Assembly: GCA_018713375.1 (NCBI GenBank)
Contig: DVOV01000061.1
Span: forward strand, 1 to 17,912
Length of the DNA stretch: 17,912 nt
Direction of reading: 5' to 3'
Source: Candidatus Scatomorpha stercorigallinarum
GTDB taxonomy: Bacteria; Bacillota_A; Clostridia; Oscillospirales; Oscillospiraceae
Shown here: in pieces, positions 7,403 to 14,266 of the stretch
Layout of the letters: each line of letters starts with the position of its first letter
Position numbering within the stretch: position 1 is the stretch's first letter
Translations under genes and position numbers: made by a program
Notes under the pieces: model-generated
What the model saw: the letters and a program-made list of their open reading frames with translations, nothing else
Database searches by the model: none
Told to the model about the DNA's origin: nothing

Positions 7403-8128
7403 ATGTATCAACAAATAAACCGCGCCGCCCTCAAGGCCGACGCCCGCGCGGCCATGCGCGAGTCGCGCGCCAATCCATATGTCACGGCCCTGGTGCTCGT
7501 CGCGGTGAGCTATCTGCTAAATTATCTCTCCATGCGCGTCACGGGGCTATATGAGCTGATGCCGCAGATCTACGCCTACCTTGCGGGCGCGCATTTCACC
7601 GAGGAGGAGCTTTTGCAGCTCTATTACCGGCTGAACGAGCCGCGGCTGGGCGGGCAGCTCATCGACCTGCTCATCAGCGCCGTGCAGCTGATGCTGAACA
7701 CGGGCTTCATGCTCTTCTGCCTGCTGGCCGTGCGCCGCGCGGCCAACGCCCTGGGCAACCTGCTGGACAGTTTCGGCATGTTCTTCCGCATCCTCGGCCT
7801 CAGCATCGTCACCGGCGTGTTCACCTTCCTCTGGAGCCTGCTGCTCTTTGTCCCCGGCATCATCGCCGCTTACAGCTACCGGCAGGCCTATTACCTGCTG
7901 CTGGAGCACCCGGAGATGGGCATCATGGAGTGCATACGCGAGAGCAAGGCGCTCATGTACGGCCACAAGGCCGAGCTCTTCGTGCTCGACCTCTCCTTCC
8001 TCGGCTGGATGCTCCTGACGGCCATACCCTTCGTCTCGGTATACGTCCTGCCCTATACGGAGACGACCTACGCCGCCTATTACGTGGCCATCAGTACCCG
8101 GCACGGCGCATGGCAGCGGCAAATGTGA
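7403..8128 (+). CDS. DUF975-family integral membrane protein
   Basis: 241 residues with hydrophobic spans near 27-44, 92-112, 126-152 and 193-216. The stretch 151-202 (PGIIAAYSYRQAYYLL, later SKALMYGHKAELFVLDLSFLGW) is the hallmark of DUF975 proteins, which are common in Firmicutes and have no firmly known function. AGGAGG shortly before the ATG supports the start. It appears to be a single-gene unit with its own promoter and a hairpin terminator immediately after the stop. Family assignment is confident; no role can be read from the neighbours. Confidence 0.88.
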   Translation: MYQQINRAALKADARAAMRESRANPYVTALVLVAVSYLLNYLSMRVTGLYELMPQIYAYLAGAHFTEEELLQLYYRLNEPRLGGQLIDLLISAVQLMLNTGFMLFCLLAVRRAANALGNLLDSFGMFFRILGLSIVTGVFTFLWSLLLFVPGIIAAYSYRQAYYLLLEHPEMGIMECIRESKALMYGHKAELFVLDLSFLGWMLLTAIPFVSVYVLPYTETTYAAYYVAISTRHGAWQRQM

Positions 8129-8144
8129 CGGATGATCAAACAGC

Positions 8145-8173
8145 AAAGCCCGCCCGGGGCCCGGGCGGGCTTT
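8145..8173. terminator. Bidirectional terminator between convergent genes
   Basis: A perfect 13-base-pair GC-rich stem AAAGCCCGCCCGG / CCGGGCGGGCTTT with a 3-base loop, lying between the stop of the DUF975 gene and the stop of the convergent gene at 8176. The A and T ends of the arms give partial T-runs on both strands. Confidence 0.82.
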
Positions 8174-8175
8174 CT

Positions 8176-9015
8176 TTATCTCTGTGCGATGCCGCGGAAC
8201 ACGTCCGCCGTGCGGTAGAGGTACACCAGCTTGACGATGCCCAGCACCGTCAGCGCAAGGGCGGCGGTGATGGTGGCCAGCATGGCCAGCAGCATCAGCC
8301 CCGAGAGCAGCAGCGCAGCCACCGCCGTGCCGGTGAACAGCGCGTACCAGCGCAGCAAATTGCGCCATTTGTCCGCCAGCTCGTCGTCCAGGGCGCTGAG
8401 CAGGGCGGCGTGCGCCAGGTATTCATAGCACTCGCCGCCAAACGCGGCGGCCAGCGCCGCCAGCGACAGGAAGAGCGCGCCGCTGACGCTGTATACGCCG
8501 GAGGTGACGAAGCTCAGCGCCGTCTCGAGCACGACGGCCAGCAGCGTGAGCGCGCCGGCGTGGCGGTAGCGGCTGTCGCTGCTCCCCAGGCTCAGCAGCA
8601 GGGCGGCATAGGCCGCGCGCGAGAGCACGGACACAATGAGCCCGGCCAGCACGAGCGCCGGCAGCCGGGCGTTCTGCGCCAGCGCGGAGAGCAGGCCGGG
8701 GATGATGAGCCAGAACAGCAGCTGCAATTTGCGCGCCACGGGACGCGCGCTTTCCGCCCCCTCGCTGCGCCCGCGATACGCGGCCGCGCGTTTTGCGAGC
8801 CGGCGCTCCGGCTCGCGCGAGCGCCAGCCCAAGCGCTCGCAGCAGCGGTTCTGCGGGCAGGCGGAGCAGTTGCCGTAGTGCAGCTCCACGCAGCAGCGGG
8901 CGATGGGGCACCCGGCGTTGGACGGCTCGCCCGGCCCCTGACGGCAGCCGGGACAGCTTATCTCCCCGCGCCGCGCGCAGACGCCGCAGTCTTTGCCGCA
9001 ATAGCCTGTATCCAC
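8176..9015 (-). CDS. Cys-rich N-terminal domain (DUF3795-like) fused to a membrane domain
   Basis: About 279 residues from a GTG at 9015; a TTG at 9030 would add five residues. The GTG is favoured because the promoter at 9045-9073 puts the RNA start near 9038, leaving almost no leader for the TTG, while a GGGGG tract precedes the GTG. The first 60 residues hold about a dozen Cys in CxxC-like spacing (YCGKDCGVC, CPGC, CSACPQNRCC), resembling DUF3795-type putative metal-binding domains. A basic linker follows, then about four or five hydrophobic helices to the C-terminus. The Cys cluster probably binds zinc or an Fe-S cluster on the cytoplasmic side. Function is not recognised. Confidence 0.72.
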   Translation of the reverse strand: MDTGYCGKDCGVCARRGEISCPGCRQGPGEPSNAGCPIARCCVELHYGNCSACPQNRCCERLGWRSREPERRLAKRAAAYRGRSEGAESARPVARKLQLLFWLIIPGLLSALAQNARLPALVLAGLIVSVLSRAAYAALLLSLGSSDSRYRHAGALTLLAVVLETALSFVTSGVYSVSGALFLSLAALAAAFGGECYEYLAHAALLSALDDELADKWRNLLRWYALFTGTAVAALLLSGLMLLAMLATITAALALTVLGIVKLVYLYRTADVFRGIAQR

Positions 9016-9044
9016 CGTGAACGCCCCCAACTCAATTTTATCCC

Positions 9045-9073
9045 ATCATAGCACGCGCCTGAGCGTCCGTCAA
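9045..9073 (-). promoter_or_regulatory. Promoter of the Cys-rich membrane protein gene
   Basis: On the complement, TTGACG (9068-9073), 17 bases, TATGAT (9045-9050). Its -35 box lies only 7 bases from the -35 box of the divergent lipoprotein promoter. Confidence 0.78.
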
Positions 9074-9080
9074 GCGCCGC

Positions 9081-9109
9081 TTGTGTGAGCCGCCGGGATG
9101 TGCTACAAT
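9081..9109 (+). promoter_or_regulatory. Promoter of the lipoprotein gene
   Basis: TTGTGT (9081-9086), 17 bases, TACAAT (9104-9109). A short inverted repeat, CAAGC-GCC-GCTTG (9071-9083), touches the -35 boxes of both divergent promoters. Confidence 0.72.
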
Positions 9110-9146
9110 GGCTTTACACACCCGACTTGAGAAGGAGGCGCCCCCT

Positions 9147-9764
9147 GTGAAAAAACTGTTTGCGCTCGTTCTGGCGGCCTTCGCGGCGCTGGCGCTCGCG
9201 GCCTGCGGCGGGGAGGAGGCGCCGGCGATGTACGTTGAGCCGGCGGAGCTGACGGCGGAGGAAGATGCGGTGGCCGGCCTGCTGGGGCTGGACACGGAAC
9301 AGCACATCTACGACGTTGTGCTCGATGAGGATGTGCAGTCCATGAGCGTCCGGGTCTACGAGCTGGAAGACGGCGAGTGGCACGAGCGCGTCGGCGGCTG
9401 GACGCAGTACACGGAGCCGTCCGGGCGCATCGCCCTGGGATTTGACAGCATCCCGGAGGGCATACGCATCGCCGTGCAGCAAAGCGGCGGCAACACCGGC
9501 GCGACGACTTATACGCCGGAGGCCACGGAGAGCCTTGACGGCCTGGCCCGCGGGACTTCGCTGCTCTCGCAGCGCGCAGAGCTCGCCTATGGCCGGGAGC
9601 AGCCGCTGGCCATCCAGGTGTTCACAAGCGGCAGCGAGATGCGTACCTTCCAGCCGGAGAGCTTCTTCGAGCCGGAGCTCTACGAGGGATATGAGCACGT
9701 CTGCGCCGTGACCGTGGCCTTCAGCGACCGGAGCGTGGCAGAGCTGACGGCAAGCGGGGATTGA
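9147..9764 (+). CDS. Small secreted lipoprotein of unknown function
   Basis: 205 residues from a GTG at 9147, preceded by AAGGAGG at 9132-9138; the frame is open further upstream but that part overlaps the promoter. The N-terminus is a lipoprotein signal peptide: KK at 2-3, a hydrophobic run, then the lipobox LAAC with Cys at residue 20, followed by Gly-Gly-Glu-Glu. The mature part is acidic and shows no domain I recognise; it has no obvious solute-binding or enzyme motif. It would be anchored to the outer face of the membrane. The divergent Cys-rich membrane protein may be co-regulated, but a functional link is only a guess. Confidence 0.8.
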   Translation: MKKLFALVLAAFAALALAACGGEEAPAMYVEPAELTAEEDAVAGLLGLDTEQHIYDVVLDEDVQSMSVRVYELEDGEWHERVGGWTQYTEPSGRIALGFDSIPEGIRIAVQQSGGNTGATTYTPEATESLDGLARGTSLLSQRAELAYGREQPLAIQVFTSGSEMRTFQPESFFEPELYEGYEHVCAVTVAFSDRSVAELTASGD

Positions 9765-9833
9765 GCCCCGTCCGGCCGGCGGCCCTGCGGCTGTGCGCTT
9801 TTGCCGGCAGGGCTGCCATATGTGAAAACACGC

Positions 9834-9867
9834 AAAACCGCCCCGGTTCGCACCGGGGCGGTTTTTT
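9834..9867. terminator. Terminator after the lipoprotein gene (also serves the convergent regulator operon)
   Basis: A 14-base-pair stem AAAACCGCCCCGGT / ACCGGGGCGGTTTT with loop TCGC, running into six Ts on the + strand and four Ts on the complement. It lies between convergent stops at 9764 and 9887. Confidence 0.9.
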
Positions 9868-9886
9868 GCGCGGGTCTTACGCCCGC

Positions 9887-11119
9887 TCAGCCCTCTGTTG
9901 CGGCGAGCTTCCCCCTCAGGCGGTGGACGGCGATGGCCAGCTGCAGGCGGCGGGCGGTGGCCGGGTCGTCGGTGTCCGCGCCCAGCAGGTCGCCGATCTT
10001 CTGCAGGCGGTATTTCATCGTGCTGCGGTCGATGAACATGCTGGCCGCCGCGCCGGAGAGGCGGTTGCCGAAGGCGAGGTATTTTTCCAGCGTGTCCAGG
10101 TACTCGGTGTGGTTGCGCTCGTCGTATTCGGCCAGCGCGCGCACCTCGGAGAGCTCCAGCACCGTGGGGCCCACCTGGGCCAGCGCGCCGGCGAGCATCA
10201 GCTCCTGATAACTGTCGCGGGCCGTGCGCATGCGCCCCGAGCCGGGCAGCGCGGCCAGCGTCAGCGCACCCATGGCCTGCCGGCGGTAGCCGCCGCGCTC
10301 GTTGAGGTCCGAAAAGCGGTCGGATACGCCGCAGCGCAGGGCGCGCCCCTCCGTCAGGCAGCGGAGCTTGTCCTGCAGTATGGGCGTCTCCCCCTCCGGC
10401 ACCGAGCAGCAGAGCGCGAGCAGCCGCCCGTCGCTGACGAGGTGGAAGCTGTGCGGCAGCAGGCGCGAAAGGCTCTGCTCGGCTTCGTGCAGCGCGGAGG
10501 CGTCGCGGCCGCCCTCCAGCGCCGCGAACACATAGCCGCCCCGGAGCGAGCCGCCGCCTTCGCCGTCCAGCCGCAGGTCGTAAAGGTTGCCGAAAACGCT
10601 GCGGGAGAGGTCGCCGTCCCCCAGCAGCAGCTCGCGCGCCACGCCGGACTCCAGGTAGCTGGCCTTGTATCCGCCCGGCTCCCAGTCCGGGACGCGGTCG
10701 TAGTAGTCATAGAGCTGCGTCAGGCGCTCGAGCGTGCGCTCCAGCACGCCCTGCGGCAGCCCCGGCGGGGCCGCAACGCCCAGTATGTGCCGCGGCTCGC
10801 CGCCGGCGGGCAGCAGGCGGCAGAGCACGGGGCCGTCCCCCGCCTCGCCGGGCAGGAACGCGGCCGCGCGGCCGCGGAAAAGGTCCCTGGCCCGCTCGTC
10901 CCGGCGCTCAAGCAGGGCGCGCAGCGCCGACCGGAGCGCCTCCTGCCCCTCCCCGGCCGCGGGGACGCTCATCGTCTCCAATCCGCCCGTGTCCAATATG
11001 ACCGTGGACATGCCGGTGAGGGAAAAGAGGCCCTCCAGCGTCTCGCGCAGCTCCAGGCCATCCGTCAGCGCGCCGAGCAGCAGCTCGTCCAGCCTGGCGG
11101 AAAGATCTTTTTCAGGCAT
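9887..11119 (-). CDS. PucR-type transcriptional regulator (second gene of tandem pair)
   Basis: 410 residues from an ATG at 11119, preceded on the complement by GAGGAGGGG. The C-terminus (about 356-376, SMFIDRSTMKYRLQKIGDLLG) is the PucR/CdaR-type helix-turn-helix: residues that select a half-site followed by the RxxTxxYRLxKI core. The rest has no helix-turn-helix and is presumably a ligand-sensing region and a degenerate GGDEF-like middle domain. The ATG lies inside the end of the upstream regulator gene (8-base overlap), so the two are co-translated. This family typically controls catabolic genes in response to the substrate. Here the natural target is the divergent dehydrogenase operon at 12634. 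Effector unknown. Confidence 0.8.
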   Translation of the reverse strand: MPEKDLSARLDELLLGALTDGLELRETLEGLFSLTGMSTVILDTGGLETMSVPAAGEGQEALRSALRALLERRDERARDLFRGRAAAFLPGEAGDGPVLCRLLPAGGEPRHILGVAAPPGLPQGVLERTLERLTQLYDYYDRVPDWEPGGYKASYLESGVARELLLGDGDLSRSVFGNLYDLRLDGEGGGSLRGGYVFAALEGGRDASALHEAEQSLSRLLPHSFHLVSDGRLLALCCSVPEGETPILQDKLRCLTEGRALRCGVSDRFSDLNERGGYRRQAMGALTLAALPGSGRMRTARDSYQELMLAGALAQVGPTVLELSEVRALAEYDERNHTEYLDTLEKYLAFGNRLSGAAASMFIDRSTMKYRLQKIGDLLGADTDDPATARRLQLAIAVHRLRGKLAATEG

Positions 11120-12302
11120 TGGCGCCCCTCCTCTCCGCGTCGGACAGCTCCGCCAGTTCCAGCCCCAGCTGCAGCGCCGACGCCGTCTCCGCGTCCGAAA
11201 GGTCGGCATGCAGCAGCTCCTCCACCTTGCGGATGCGGTTGATGACCGTATTGCGGTGCAGGCCCTGGGCCTCCGCCACGGCGGCGGGGCGGCGGAAAAG
11301 CTGCAAATAGAGCCGCAGCGTTTGCAGGTATTCGCCGTCCAGCCCCGCCAGCGCTTCCAGCGGGGACGAGCGCGAAGCGGCCGCGCCATAGCGCCCCAGG
11401 GCGCAGCGGCCGACGATGGCGGCGTAGCTGCCGCTGAACGTGCTCACCGGCCCGCCGCCCCCGGCCGAGAGGGCCAGCAGCGCCTGCGCGCGGCGCTCGG
11501 AAGTCTCTTCCAGCGAATCGAATATGTCGCTGGTGCCGGCGCGCACCTCGCACAGGCGGGCGACGGACTCCAGCCGCTCCAGCGCGCGCCCCCGTTCGCC
11601 GGCGCTGAGGCCGCTCTGCAATATGTAGAGCCGCTCCTCGCCCGCGAGGCAGCCGACAGCGCCGCTTCCCCCCTGGCAGAGGCGCCCGCGCAGGTATTCC
11701 AGCGTGCTCACCCCGCGCCCTTCCGCCGAGACGATGACGAAGGCGTAAGGCGGCTGATGCAGCGCGCCGGAGAGGGCCGCGAGCGTCTCCGGGCCGTATT
11801 CGTTGCGGATCAGCAGCCGCTCCACGGCGCCACCTCGCCCGTCGCGGCTGCGGTCGAGTATCAGCCGTGCGGCGGCGCGGGCGATGAGGTCGTTGGCGCG
11901 CAGGGCGTCCTCCCGGCGGCAGTCCTCGATCATGATGCCGCAGTAGGCCGCCAGCCGCCCGTCGGCCATCACCGGCCCGCAGGCCTGCGGATAGCCCTCG
12001 CAGGTGCCGGAATCGAACAGCTGAGAGCGCCCGTGCTCGTACATTTTTTCCTGGTACTCCAGATAGTTATAGCCGATGATGGCGCTCTCGGCGGCGTTGC
12101 CGCGCTCGGCCATGTCCTCCCAGTGGCTGTAATAAAACGGCCGCGGAAAGGCGTAGGCCAGCACGTGGAACGTGGTGTCGAAGCACACCAGCGGCAGTTT
12201 GATACATTCGTACACCCGGTCGAAGAGCTCCTGAAGGCTACCGCCGCTGAGGATGGCGTCCAGCAGCACGCTCTCCAACCGCTCGTGGTCGATGCTTTTC
12301 AC
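11112..12302 (-). CDS. PucR-type transcriptional regulator (first gene of tandem pair)
   Basis: 396 residues from a GTG at 12302, with AAGGAGG about 8 bases before it on the complement. The C-terminal helix-turn-helix (about 340-364, AEAQGLHRNTVINRIRKVEELL) is the PucR type, where HRNTVxxRIxKI is the recognition core. The N-terminal 150 residues look like a sensor domain and contain several Cys in SGTCEGYPQACG and YCGIMIEDC, which might bind a ligand or sense redox state. It is similar in layout to its downstream partner but clearly diverged, so the pair looks like an old duplication that may act as a heterodimer. Its promoter fires away from the dehydrogenase operon. Confidence 0.82.
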   Translation of the reverse strand: MKSIDHERLESVLLDAILSGGSLQELFDRVYECIKLPLVCFDTTFHVLAYAFPRPFYYSHWEDMAERGNAAESAIIGYNYLEYQEKMYEHGRSQLFDSGTCEGYPQACGPVMADGRLAAYCGIMIEDCRREDALRANDLIARAAARLILDRSRDGRGGAVERLLIRNEYGPETLAALSGALHQPPYAFVIVSAEGRGVSTLEYLRGRLCQGGSGAVGCLAGEERLYILQSGLSAGERGRALERLESVARLCEVRAGTSDIFDSLEETSERRAQALLALSAGGGGPVSTFSGSYAAIVGRCALGRYGAAASRSSPLEALAGLDGEYLQTLRLYLQLFRRPAAVAEAQGLHRNTVINRIRKVEELLHADLSDAETASALQLGLELAELSDAERRGANA

Positions 12303-12348
12303 GTCCCTCGCCTCCTTCTTACGACAGCGTTTTCACAATTTCCCTACT

Positions 12349-12377
12349 ATAATATATAAAGAACACGTCCATGTCAA
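12349..12377 (-). promoter_or_regulatory. Promoter of the tandem regulator operon
   Basis: On the complement, consensus TTGACA (12372-12377), 17 bases, TATTAT (12349-12354). This near-consensus promoter should give steady expression of both regulators. The leader is about 40 bases. Confidence 0.85.
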
Positions 12378-12402
12378 CCGGTGCCCCCGTCAGAATCAAC
12401 AT

Positions 12403-12445
12403 ATCCGCTGTGCAATGCGAGGAATCCGCGGCGGGGAGAATCCGC
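12403..12445. repeat. Three direct ATCCGC copies in the divergent intergenic region
   Basis: ATCCGC occurs at 12403-12408, 12424-12429 and 12440-12445 (start-to-start 21 and 16 bases), the last two as GAATCCGC. They lie upstream of both divergent promoters. The rest of the 331-base gap (12303-12633) holds the regulator promoter, a candidate -10 and the leader of the dehydrogenase operon, and no gene. Regulatory meaning is a guess. Confidence 0.3.
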
Positions 12446-12555
12446 ATTTTTGATATTTACCCCAAAAAGCTGAAAGCCGCATATTTACTTGATTCCTGCC
12501 GCGCGCTGTGCGTTTTGCTGTAAACCGCCCTCCTGTTTCCGCGCCGCTGACAGTG

Positions 12556-12561
12556 TATAAT
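12556..12561 (+). promoter_or_regulatory. Candidate -10 box of the dehydrogenase operon
   Basis: TATAAT at 12556-12561 would start RNA near 12568, about 65 bases before the first gene. No good -35 hexamer lies 16-18 bases upstream (the region reads CTGTTTC). That fits a promoter needing an activator, for example one of the divergent PucR-type proteins. Confidence 0.5.
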
Positions 12562-12633
12562 GACGGGCGCTGTGTTAAAATGCAGTCAATCAAGCCGGGA
12601 GACCGGTGTTTTAAGAAAGGATGCTGAATTATC

Positions 12634-13419
12634 ATGGATTACGGCCTCAAGGACAAGGTAGTGCTCATCACCGGCTCCACCGGCGGCATCGGCCAGGCCC
12701 TGTGCCGGGCTTTCGCGGCCGAGGGCTGCAAGCTGGCCATCTCCTCCACCGCCCAGGAAAAGCTGGACGCCTTCGTCCCCACCCTGGACATCGCCCCCGA
12801 GAAGCTGGCGACCTTCATCTGCGACGTCACCAAGGAGGACGAGGTCAAGGCCTTTGTGGACGGAGCATACGCCGCGTTCGGCTCCATCGACGTGGTCATC
12901 CCCAACGCCGGCTATGAGGGCGAATACCAGCTCATCCAGGACTGCACCTACGAGTCCTACATGAAGGTCTACGGCGTAAACGTCTTCGGCGTTGTCTACA
13001 CCTGCAAATACGCCGCCAAGTACATGATCCCGCAGGGCAAGGGCGCGGTCGTGGTCATAGCCTCCAACGGCAGCTACACCACCGCGGCCGGCATGAGCGC
13101 CTACTGCTCCAGCAAGCACGCCGTCGCCGGCGTGGCGAAGAGCGTGGCCCTCGAGCTCGGCCCCCACGGCATCCACTGCAACTACATCTGCCCGGGCGGA
13201 GTTGAGACCCCGATGATCCACCGCATCGAGAAGAACACCTTCGGCGACACCAAGACCCACGAGGAGTGCGAGCAGATATTCGGCGCCGCCTATCTCGATA
13301 AGCGCTACTGCCGCGCGGACGAGGTCGCCAACCTGGCCCTCTATCTCGCCAGCGACGTGAGCAGCCACATCATGGGCAGCGGCATCCGCATGGACGCCGG
13401 CATGGACGCCCTCTGCTGA
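12634..13419 (+). CDS. Short-chain dehydrogenase/reductase (SDR), first of two
   Basis: 261 residues, a normal length for a classical SDR. The nucleotide-binding TGSTGGIG motif is at 13-20, NAG at 91-93, and the catalytic set Asn116, Ser144, Tyr157, Lys161 is complete (YCSSK). PGGVETPM at 187-194 follows as expected. The cofactor pocket after strand 2 reads AISSTAQEK and has neither a clear Asp for NAD nor the usual Arg for NADP, so preference is open. SDRs oxidise an alcohol to a ketone or the reverse. AAAGGA lies about 12 bases before the ATG. The next two genes follow closely with no visible terminator, so it heads a three-gene operon. The family is related to bile-acid and sugar dehydrogenases; substrate unknown. 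Confidence 0.88.
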   Translation: MDYGLKDKVVLITGSTGGIGQALCRAFAAEGCKLAISSTAQEKLDAFVPTLDIAPEKLATFICDVTKEDEVKAFVDGAYAAFGSIDVVIPNAGYEGEYQLIQDCTYESYMKVYGVNVFGVVYTCKYAAKYMIPQGKGAVVVIASNGSYTTAAGMSAYCSSKHAVAGVAKSVALELGPHGIHCNYICPGGVETPMIHRIEKNTFGDTKTHEECEQIFGAAYLDKRYCRADEVANLALYLASDVSSHIMGSGIRMDAGMDALC

Positions 13420-13481
13420 GCGTTTTTCCACATTTGTCAGTAAAGCCCTCAGATATCACTCAAAAACAGGAGGAAGAAAAA

Positions 13482-14237
13482 ATGTTCGATCTTCACGGTA
13501 GAGTAGCAGTCGTCACCGGCGCTTCCGCCGGCCTGGGCCGTCAGTTCGCCCTTGCTCTCGCCCGCCAGGGCGCCGACCTCGCCATCCTCGCCCGCCGCGA
13601 GTGGAAGCTGAACGAGGTCGCCGAAGAGATCCGCGCCGTCGGCGTGAAGTGCCTCGTCGTCCGCTGCGACGTCAGGGAGCCCGAGGACGTGGCCAACGCC
13701 GTCAAGGCCGTCATTGCCGAGTACGGCAAGGTCGATATTCTGGTCAACAACGCCGGCGGCGGCAAGAGCAAGCCCCTGGACGAGTTCCCCGAGGAGGACT
13801 GGATCGACACCGTCAACACCGACGTTTTCGGCGTCATGCGCTGCACCCGTGATTTCGGCCGCGAGATGCTGAAGGCCGGCTATGGCCGCATCATCAACAT
13901 CGCCTCCATCCTCGGCAAGGGCGGCCTGCCGGAGATCCCCATCAGCGACTACGCCGCCAGCAAGGGCGCCGTTATCAACTTCACCCACCAGATGGCCACC
14001 GAGTGGGCGCAGAAGGGCATCACCGTCAACTGCATCTGCCCGGGCTTCTTCCCCAGCGAGGCCAACAACCCCGAGGCCATGAAGGCCATGGACTACTTCA
14101 TCAAGGACCGCACTCCGATGGGCCGTCCCGGCCGCGACGGCGAACTCGACTCCACCGTCGTCTACCTCGCCGCCGACGAGAGCAGCTACGTCACCGGCAA
14201 CATCTGCACCTGCGACGGCGGCTGGACCGCCATCTGA
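13482..14237 (+). CDS. Short-chain dehydrogenase/reductase (SDR), second of two
   Basis: 251 residues from an ATG at 13482 with AGGAGG just before; an open frame 16 codons upstream lacks such a site. TGASAGLG is at 12-19, NNAG at 89-92, and Asn112, Ser142, Tyr157 and Lys161 are in place; the Ser-Tyr spacing is 15 rather than 13, from a two-residue insertion. ARR at 37-39, after strand 2, suggests NADP(H). It is well diverged from its SDR neighbour, so the two probably act on different hydroxyl/keto positions or different intermediates. General likeness is to gluconate-5-dehydrogenase or 3-oxoacyl-reductase type SDRs. It lies 62 bases after the first SDR and 29 before the ene-reductase. Confidence 0.88.
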   Translation: MFDLHGRVAVVTGASAGLGRQFALALARQGADLAILARREWKLNEVAEEIRAVGVKCLVVRCDVREPEDVANAVKAVIAEYGKVDILVNNAGGGKSKPLDEFPEEDWIDTVNTDVFGVMRCTRDFGREMLKAGYGRIINIASILGKGGLPEIPISDYAASKGAVINFTHQMATEWAQKGITVNCICPGFFPSEANNPEAMKAMDYFIKDRTPMGRPGRDGELDSTVVYLAADESSYVTGNICTCDGGWTAI

Positions 14238-14266
14238 GCGCAAAACAAAAGGGAGGAACACACCAA

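Noticed and set aside
7547..8368. 273-codon frame on the complement across the DUF975 gene
   Set aside because: It crosses the bidirectional terminator and two real genes; low-complexity Glu/Ala/Gly composition from GC-rich DNA.
9761..12359. Long + strand open frames opposite the two PucR-type genes (for example 9761-11242 and 10734-12359)
   Set aside because: Arg/Ala/Gln-rich translations without motifs or ribosome sites; the complement encodes the regulators with helix-turn-helix motifs and overlapping starts.
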